Assembly: GCF_050410795.1 (NCBI RefSeq)
Contig: NZ_CP191258.1
Span: forward strand, 1,054,001 to 1,118,000
DNA from: Fontivita pretiosa
GTDB taxonomy: Bacteria; Planctomycetota; Phycisphaerae; Tepidisphaerales; Tepidisphaeraceae
Length of the DNA: 64,000 nucleotides
Direction: 5' to 3'
A program made the position numbers and the translations under genes. The notes beneath the pieces were generated by a model. That model had not been told where the DNA came from. It searched no databases and saw only the letters and a list, made by a program, of their open reading frames with translations. Positions 58,939 through 64,000 of the stretch are shown here, piece after piece (within the stretch, counting starts at the first letter, position 1; the number at the start of each line of letters is the position of its first letter).

Positions 58939-61071
58939 CTACCCGACTTGCGCCAAAGCCAGCGTCTGGCCGAAGCGACGCAGCAGCTCCTCGCGCAGGT
59001 TCCGGTGCACCGGCAGGCGCAGGTCCGGGTCGGCTTCCAGCAGCGCCAGCGCATCCTCGCGGGCGACCTGGAGCAGCTCGATCTCCCGCGTGATGTCGGC
59101 GAGCTTGAGCTGGGGCAGGCCATGCTGGCGCACGCCGAAAAACTCTCCAGGCCCGCGCAGTCGAAGGTCGATCTCGGCGATCTCGAAGCCGTCGTTGGTG
59201 CGGGTCATGGCGCGCAGCCGCTGCTCGGCCGACTCGGTGGGCGCATCGGAGATCAACAGGCAGTGCGAGACTTCGGCCCCGCGCCCGACGCGCCCGCGAA
59301 GCTGATGCAGTTGCGACAGTCCGAAGCGATCGGCGTTGTCGATCAACATCACCGTCGCGTTGGGCACGTCAATGCCCACCTCGATCACGGTGGTGGCGAT
59401 CAGCACGTCGGTCTTGCCGTCTCGGAAATCCATCATGATCTGCTGCTTCTGTTCGGTGCTCATCTGCCCGTGCAACATGGCCAGACGAAGCCCCTTCAGC
59501 GGCCCGCCGGACAGCCGGTCGAATTCCTTTTTGACGGAGCGGGCGTCGTCCAGGCCGCTCTCATCGATCTGGGGAAGCACCACATAAGCCTGCCGCCCGC
59601 GGCCAACCTCCCTGCGGATCAGCTCGTATGCCTGCGGCGATTCGTTGGTGCGAAGCCAGCGGGTGCGGATAGGCTGTCGGCCGGGGGGAAGCTCGTCGAT
59701 CACGCTCAGGTCAAAGTCTGCAAAGTACGACAGGGCCAGGGTTCTGGGGATGGGGGTGGCGGTCATGACCAGATAGTGCGGCTGGGCGCCCATGGTCTTG
59801 AGCGTCTGCCGCTGCCGCACGCCGAGCTTGTGCTGCTCATCAACCACAACCAGCCCGAGGTTGGCGAAGGTGATGTCCTGCTGGATCAGCGCCTGGGTTC
59901 CGACGGCGATGTGGACCCGGCCATCCGCCAGCGCCGCCAGAATCTCCCTGCCCGACTGTCGCTTGGTGCGGCTGGTGAACAGCTCGATCCGCACCGCCGA
60001 ATCGCGCAGCAGGTTGGTCAGCGTCAGGTAATGCTGCTCGGCGAGTACTTCGGTGGGCGCCAGGATCGCCGACTGCATCCTGTTCGCCACCGCCACCAGC
60101 ATCGCATACAGCGCCACGACGGTCTTGCCGCTGCCGACATCTCCCTGAAGCAGGCGATTCATGGATCTGCCGCTGCGCAAGTCGCTGACGATCTCGTAAA
60201 TGGCGCGTTGCTGGGCGTTGGTGAGCTGGAACGGGAACCGTTTGCGGATGCGCTGATCCAGCAGGCTGTCGATCCGCAGCACCGGCGCGCTGATCCGCCC
60301 GGCGCGCTGCCGCTTGCTCAGCGCCAGCGCAAGCTGAAGCAGCATCAGCTCGTCATAAACCAGCCGGCGACGCGCCCGCGCCGCCTGCTCCAGATTTGCC
60401 GGCGCGTGGATCAGGCGGTAGGCCTCGACTCGCGGCAACAGATCGCGTCGTGCCAGAAGCTGCGGATCGAACCACTCCCTGACGCTGCTCAGCGCGGCAT
60501 CGAGGTTGTCCCGGATGATGCGTGCAATCGCATCGCTGGGCAACTGAAGCGAGGCCGGATAAATCGGACGGAAGCTTTCCCTGTCCAGCGGCTGGGCGTC
60601 CGGCTCGATCTGTTCCCATTTGGGATTGACCATCTGCGGCACGTTGTGGAAGAAGCGCACCTTGCCGCGAACGCGAATGACCTGCCCGGGATGGATGAGC
60701 CGGCGAAGATATGCCCCGTGAAACCAGACCAGTCCGAGCCTGCCCGTGCCGTCGTCGAGGGTAGCCTCGAAGCGCGGCCGTGGCCGGGCGGGCACGTAGT
60801 CCACCGCAACGACCGTCCCCCTGGCTGTCTGGATCGGCCCCGGCGCCAGCCGCGAAATCGCTCCTTCCGCAAGCTCGTGCTGATAGTCCCGCGGAAAGTA
60901 CTCCAGCAGATCCTGAAGCGATTCAAGCCCCAGTTGCCTGAGATGCCTGGCGCGCGTCGGACCCACGCCGTCCAGCTCAGTAAGGGCAGAGGTCAGCGGG
61001 TGCGGGGCAGAATGTGAGGTCTGGGACTTCATTTTCTGCCCGCTGCCCTCAGCCCTCTGTCCTTGCGTCAT
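58939..61071 (-). CDS. recG: ATP-dependent DNA helicase RecG
   Basis: 710 aa from ATG 61071 with AGGAGG upstream. OB-fold wedge domain in the first 250 residues, then helicase motifs: LLQGDVGSGKTVVALYA (I), ILAPTEVLAEQHY (Ia), VVDEQHKLGV (DExH), MTATPIPRTLALS (III), HGQMS, VIEVGIDVPNATVM, QLRGRVGRGAE (VI). Rescues stalled forks. The first 30 residues lie over a palindromic repeat and look like an added tail. Overlaps pcm by 23 bases. Confidence 0.95.
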   Translation of the reverse strand: MTQGQRAEGSGQKMKSQTSHSAPHPLTSALTELDGVGPTRARHLRQLGLESLQDLLEYFPRDYQHELAEGAISRLAPGPIQTARGTVVAVDYVPARPRPRFEATLDDGTGRLGLVWFHGAYLRRLIHPGQVIRVRGKVRFFHNVPQMVNPKWEQIEPDAQPLDRESFRPIYPASLQLPSDAIARIIRDNLDAALSSVREWFDPQLLARRDLLPRVEAYRLIHAPANLEQAARARRRLVYDELMLLQLALALSKRQRAGRISAPVLRIDSLLDQRIRKRFPFQLTNAQQRAIYEIVSDLRSGRSMNRLLQGDVGSGKTVVALYAMLVAVANRMQSAILAPTEVLAEQHYLTLTNLLRDSAVRIELFTSRTKRQSGREILAALADGRVHIAVGTQALIQQDITFANLGLVVVDEQHKLGVRQRQTLKTMGAQPHYLVMTATPIPRTLALSYFADFDLSVIDELPPGRQPIRTRWLRTNESPQAYELIRREVGRGRQAYVVLPQIDESGLDDARSVKKEFDRLSGGPLKGLRLAMLHGQMSTEQKQQIMMDFRDGKTDVLIATTVIEVGIDVPNATVMLIDNADRFGLSQLHQLRGRVGRGAEVSHCLLISDAPTESAEQRLRAMTRTNDGFEIAEIDLRLRGPGEFFGVRQHGLPQLKLADITREIELLQVAREDALALLEADPDLRLPVHRNLREELLRRFGQTLALAQVG
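60982..61064. repeat. Imperfect palindromic element at the recG 5' end
   Basis: Arms of about 36 bases, AAGGGCAGAGGTCAGCGGG.. (60982-61017) and the inverse ..GCTGCCCTCAGCCCTCTGTCCTT (61027-61064), roughly three-quarters matched. It encodes the unusual N-terminal TQGQRAEGSGQ stretch of RecG. Confidence 0.5.
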
Positions 61072-61735
61072 CCTTCCACCCCTCCTGTCCGATGAGCTTG
61101 ACGAAGCGGCAGGGGCTGATGTCGGTCGTGTCCAGCCGATCTCCAACGCGATGAACCGCCAGAAGCATCTGCTCGTCTTCGGCTCCGACGGGAAGCACCG
61201 CAACGCCGCCGTCCCTGAGCTGGCCCAGCAGCAGTTGCCGCGGCAGCGTGGGCGCGGCGGCGGCGATGAGCACGCGATCGAACGGCGCCTCTTCCGGCCA
61301 GCCCACCGTCCCGTCGCCCCAGCGGAAGTGCACGTTCCGCACGTTCAGCTCCATCAGTCGTTCCCACGCCTGATCCAGCAACGGCTTGATCCGCTCGATG
61401 GTGTAGACCCTGGCCGCCAGCTTCGCCAGGATCGCGGTCTGGTACCCGCTTCCTGTGCCGATCTCCAGCACCTTGTGATCCGGCTGCACCCCCAGCCGCT
61501 CAGTCATCAGTGCCACGATGTACGGCTGGCTGATCGTCTGTCCGAAGCCGATCGGCGCGGCGCGATCGGCAAATGCCGCGTCCCTCGTCTCGGCCAGGAA
61601 AAACCGCTCTCGCGGCACCGCCCGCAGCGCATCCAGTACACGTTTGTCACGAATGCCGCGATCGATCACCTGCGTGCGAATCATCACTTCCTGCGCTGAC
61701 AGGGCCAACGTCTGCTGCCGTTCTGATGGAGTCAT
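61049..61735 (-). CDS. pcm: Protein-L-isoaspartate O-methyltransferase
   Basis: 228 aa. VPRERFF, PIGFGQTISQPYIVALMTERL, VLEIGTGSGYQTAILAKLA (SAM motif), FDRVLIAAAAPTLP are PCMT signatures. Repairs isoaspartyl residues. Confidence 0.95.
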   Translation of the reverse strand: MTPSERQQTLALSAQEVMIRTQVIDRGIRDKRVLDALRAVPRERFFLAETRDAAFADRAAPIGFGQTISQPYIVALMTERLGVQPDHKVLEIGTGSGYQTAILAKLAARVYTIERIKPLLDQAWERLMELNVRNVHFRWGDGTVGWPEEAPFDRVLIAAAAPTLPRQLLLGQLRDGGVAVLPVGAEDEQMLLAVHRVGDRLDTTDISPCRFVKLIGQEGWKDDARTEG

Positions 61736-61789
61736 TCTGTAACTATTCTACTCCCGCTGCGTCCAGCATTGAACAATCGCCGGGCATCA

Positions 61790-61890
61790 GCAAAGAAGCA
61801 CAAAGGCGCGACCATGCCTCCTTGATCGGGATACCTTCTGCGGTCTGCACCTTCGTGTCCGCTTCGCAGCTTCGTACCGCGGTGTGTCTG
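61790..61890. repeat. Possible degenerate palindromic repeat
   Basis: AAGAAGCACAAAGGCGCGACC and, about 80 bases on, a partly inverted GCACCTTCGTGTCCGCTTC. Looks like a decayed copy of an intergenic palindrome. No gene between pcm and the next gene. Confidence 0.3.
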
Positions 61891-61936
61891 CTTCACGGTT
61901 GGACATCGCCCCCGGCCCCGCTACCCTTGCCTGCGT

Positions 61937-62725
61937 ATGCCAGCCGCCCGTCGTCCAATTGTCACGCTCACAAGCGACTTCGGACTGAGCGACTACTACG
62001 TCGCCGCGATGAAGGCTGTTCTGCTCCGCAACTGCCCGCGGGCATGCCTGATCGACATCACCCACCTGATCCCGCGACACGATATTCTGTACGGCTCAAT
62101 CACGCTGGAGCGGGCGATTGACAGCTTCCTTCCCGGCACGGTTCACCTTGCAGTGATCGACCCCGGCGTGGGCACCGATCGCAGGATTCTGATCGTCCAG
62201 ATCAACCGCCAGCTTGTCGTCTGCCCGGATAACGGGCTGATCACCTGGGCATGGCGACTGCACGCGCAGGCCAGCCGCAGCAGCCGCGCGCAAGCCTACG
62301 AGCTGACCTGGCGGCCGAAGCGGTCCAGCAGCACCTTTCACGGGCGCGATGTGATGGCGCCGGTGGCCGGGAAACTGGCGTGTGGAACGTCGATCGATTC
62401 GCTGGCGCGCCCGATCGACGATCCGATCCTGCTGGACATCGCCCCGGCCGATCCGGCGCAGCGTCGCGGACGGATCATCCACATCGATGTCTTCGGCAAC
62501 GCCACAACCAACATCCCACACGACGCCCTGCGCACAATCGACGTCAAAAACATAAAGGTGAAGGGCAGACGGATCGGCGGCCTCAAACGCACCTACGGCG
62601 ATGTTCCGCCGGGCAGACCCCTGGCCCTGATCGGCAGCAGCGGGCTGCTCGAGATCGCCGTCCGCGACGCCAACGCCGCCCGACAGCTCAAGCTCCGCGT
62701 CGGCGATGAAGTGGTGCTGGAGTGA
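61937..62725 (+). CDS. SAM hydroxide adenosyltransferase (DUF62)
   Basis: 262 aa. VTLTSDFGLSDYYVAAMKAVL, HLAVIDPGVGTDRR, CPDNGLITW, STFHGRDVMAPVAG and IHIDVFGNATTNI are DUF62 blocks. Hydrolyses SAM to adenosine and methionine, related to fluorinase but with water/hydroxide as nucleophile. Confidence 0.93.
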   Translation: MPAARRPIVTLTSDFGLSDYYVAAMKAVLLRNCPRACLIDITHLIPRHDILYGSITLERAIDSFLPGTVHLAVIDPGVGTDRRILIVQINRQLVVCPDNGLITWAWRLHAQASRSSRAQAYELTWRPKRSSSTFHGRDVMAPVAGKLACGTSIDSLARPIDDPILLDIAPADPAQRRGRIIHIDVFGNATTNIPHDALRTIDVKNIKVKGRRIGGLKRTYGDVPPGRPLALIGSSGLLEIAVRDANAARQLKLRVGDEVVLE

Positions 62726-62963
62726 CGACGTGAGCACGTGATCACAACCTGATCGCGCCATGATGCGATGCCCGCCCGCATGCAGGAGCGTGACGCCGCG
62801 AGACGCTGGTGACACATCCGAGCCAACTGTGGCATGGCCGTCCCGGCCATGCGCGGTGCGCTCGAAATCGGAAGTCCGATGTCCGGGCTTTTCATCACTT
62901 CATGCCGCTGGGCACGGGCGGGACGCCTTTTCGACGTGATCAGCTCAGCAGGTCAACGCGATT

Positions 62964-63500
62964 TCACATCGGCTCGGTCTTCACCGTCTCATCATAGATC
63001 CGCAGCAGCTTTTCCTTGTCGAAGATCATCTCCTGCCGCGTCAGGCCGACGATGTCGTAGATGCTGGTCAGCTCGATGGCGTCCACGGGGCAGGCCTCCT
63101 CGCACATCCCGCAGTAGATGCACCGCAGCTCGTCGATGTCGAACTTGACGGGGTACTTTTCGCGATCCGGCCAGGGCGCTTCGCCCGCCTCGATGTGGAT
63201 ACACTGCGCCGGACAGGCGGTTGAGCACATGAAGCAGGCGACGCACTTGACGCGGCCTTCCTCGTCCTTATTCAGCCGGTGTACGCCGCGGTAGGTGATC
63301 TGAAGCATTCCGCCCTGATCGACGGGCAGGTCCTCGCGCCGCTCCTCGGGGTATTGGATGACGCGATCCTTGCCCGCGACCAGCACGTTGAGCATGTGCT
63401 TCATCGTGGTGCCCAGGCCCTTGAGCACCTGCGGCACATAGAACTCATCCAGAGGCGAAAGCTTCGGTTCCTGGAGGATGATGAGATCAGATTCTTTCAT
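62964..63500 (-). CDS. nuoI: NADH-quinone oxidoreductase subunit I
   Basis: 178 aa from ATG 63500. Two 4Fe-4S motifs: CVACFMCSTACPAQCI and CIYCGMCEEACPVDAIE, with QYPEERREDLP and GVHRLNKDEEG typical of NuoI. Peripheral-arm subunit of complex I; nuoH lies just upstream. Confidence 0.95.
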   Translation of the reverse strand: MKESDLIILQEPKLSPLDEFYVPQVLKGLGTTMKHMLNVLVAGKDRVIQYPEERREDLPVDQGGMLQITYRGVHRLNKDEEGRVKCVACFMCSTACPAQCIHIEAGEAPWPDREKYPVKFDIDELRCIYCGMCEEACPVDAIELTSIYDIVGLTRQEMIFDKEKLLRIYDETVKTEPM

Positions 63501-63518
63501 GGTAATCAGTGGCCAGTC

Positions 63519-63578
63519 GTCAGTGGCCAGTTGCCGCGACCGGTGATTCGTACTGAGCACCGGCCACTGGCCACTGAC
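63519..63578. repeat. Palindromic element in the nuoH 3' end
   Basis: Perfect 13-base arms GTCAGTGGCCAGT (63519-63531) and ACTGGCCACTGAC (63566-63578); a further CAGTGGCCAG copy is at 63507-63516. Confidence 0.65.
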
Positions 63579-64000
63579 CGCTGCTCGTCGCGAACCGGCT
63601 GTTCGCCACACGAAGCCTTCGGTTCGTCGGGGGCGGCGCCGGGATCAGTCGGCTGGCGAGCACCGCTCCGATCAGCACCAGCACATTCATCATCAGCAAG
63701 TATAGGGCGTCCAGTCCGCTGACACGGTCCAGCGTTCGTCCACCCGTCAGCCACACTACAATCGCCGTCGCCACCGTCAGCGCCAGCGAGATGGGGATCA
63801 TCCCCCGCCAGGCGATGTTCATGAGCTGGTCGAAGCGGAATCGTGGCAGGCTCCAGCGGACCCACATGAACACGAACAGCACCAGCAGCGCCTTGAGGAA
63901 GAATACGACGGCGCGAAGGATGCACACCAGCAGGCTGTCGGTGACGGCGGGATTGGCCGGATCGACGCTGCCGCCCAGCCCCGGCAGGTGCCACCCGCCG
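63520..64000 (-). CDS. nuoH: NADH-quinone oxidoreductase subunit H, C-terminal part (partial)
   Basis: About 159 residues; the gene continues beyond the window. FLKALLVLFVFMWVRWSLPRFRFDQLMNIAWRGMIPISLAL is the NuoH C-terminal signature. After the last TM segment about 35 residues (NRRLRVANSRFATSSGQWPV..) are encoded by palindromic repeat DNA. Membrane-arm subunit of complex I. Confidence 0.92.
   Translation of the reverse strand, partial: GGWHLPGLGGSVDPANPAVTDSLLVCILRAVVFFLKALLVLFVFMWVRWSLPRFRFDQLMNIAWRGMIPISLALTVATAIVVWLTGGRTLDRVSGLDALYLLMMNVLVLIGAVLASRLIPAPPPTNRRLRVANSRFATSSGQWPVAGAQYESPVAATGH

Noticed and set aside
58948..61017. Long plus-strand frame (689 aa) opposite recG
   Set aside because: Antisense of well-conserved RecG helicase motifs, low-complexity composition; shadow.

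Overview
The window is about 64 kb of GC-rich chromosome and looks planctomycetal, most likely of the Phycisphaerae type. The signs are a DUF1580 gene, a secreted Ca-binding repeat protein with an LESRQLLA N-terminal motif, many small lipoproteins, RND/MMPL exporters with odd fusions, and an APE-type (aryl polyene) gene set. This assignment is inference; no rRNA is present to confirm it. Genes are called from reading frames, motifs and gene context; no database search was possible.

1-19.2 kb: a carbon-nitrogen hydrolase is followed by a large biosynthetic locus resembling aryl polyene/xanthomonadin clusters. It has two PlsC acyltransferases (leftward), then a tightly packed rightward operon: ACP-FabZ fusion, LolA-like carrier, LpxL/HtrB acyltransferase, a fused ketosynthase plus Cys-less ketosynthase (chain-length-factor-like), a chorismatase of the XanB2/FkbO family, a flavin halogenase-like enzyme, an acyl/aryl-activating ligase, a lipoprotein, an MMPL exporter fused to a phosphatase-superfamily-like domain, and a polysaccharide deacetylase. 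A GT2-DUF2062 glycosyltransferase and a methyltransferase complete it. The implied chemistry is a hydroxybenzoate starter made from chorismate, activated, extended by KS/CLF, dehydrated by FabZ, possibly halogenated, attached to a lipid/sugar carrier and exported. No ketoreductase is visible in the window.

19.2-24.4 kb: ordinary chromosomal genes (ankyrin lipoprotein, PagL-like deacylase, LacI regulator, TPR protein, small lipoprotein, Yip1-like protein, methyltransferase). 24.9-26.6 kb holds a lone DUF262/HNH protein, a probable anti-phage nuclease.

26.88-43.22 kb: a 16.3-kb integrative element inserted in the 3' end of tRNA-Asn(GUU), bounded by a 45-bp direct repeat. It encodes a tyrosine integrase, HTH/excisionase-like proteins, a replication module (DnaB-N-like protein, RecA-fold ATPase with an iteron-like repeat cluster at its 3' end, NinB-like protein, a protein with an SSB-like DDIPF tail), a sparse packaging/morphogenesis set (prohead protease, P27 small terminase, tape-measure-like protein, PLD-like protein) without visible capsid, portal or large terminase, and a left-end accessory region: HigBA-type toxin-antitoxin, two tandem sigma-region-4-like proteins, an XRE regulator, and a two-gene operon of a YwgA/Panacea-like protein and a proteasome-type N-terminal-threonine hydrolase. 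It looks like a phage satellite or a reduced prophage. The proteasome-like operon is the best candidate for an undescribed system.

43.2-64 kb: housekeeping genes: tRNA-Asn with promoter, tyrS, CPBP protease, trpC, a large secreted protein, moaA, TolB-like and sugar-isomerase genes, amidohydrolase, PH-domain protein, hpt, 1-Cys peroxiredoxin, Ca-binding repeat protein, M29 aminopeptidase, recG, pcm, a SAM hydroxide adenosyltransferase, nuoI and the 3' part of nuoH. Small palindromic elements lie between and within these genes (moaA, recG and nuoH reading frames run through them). No CRISPR array was seen.
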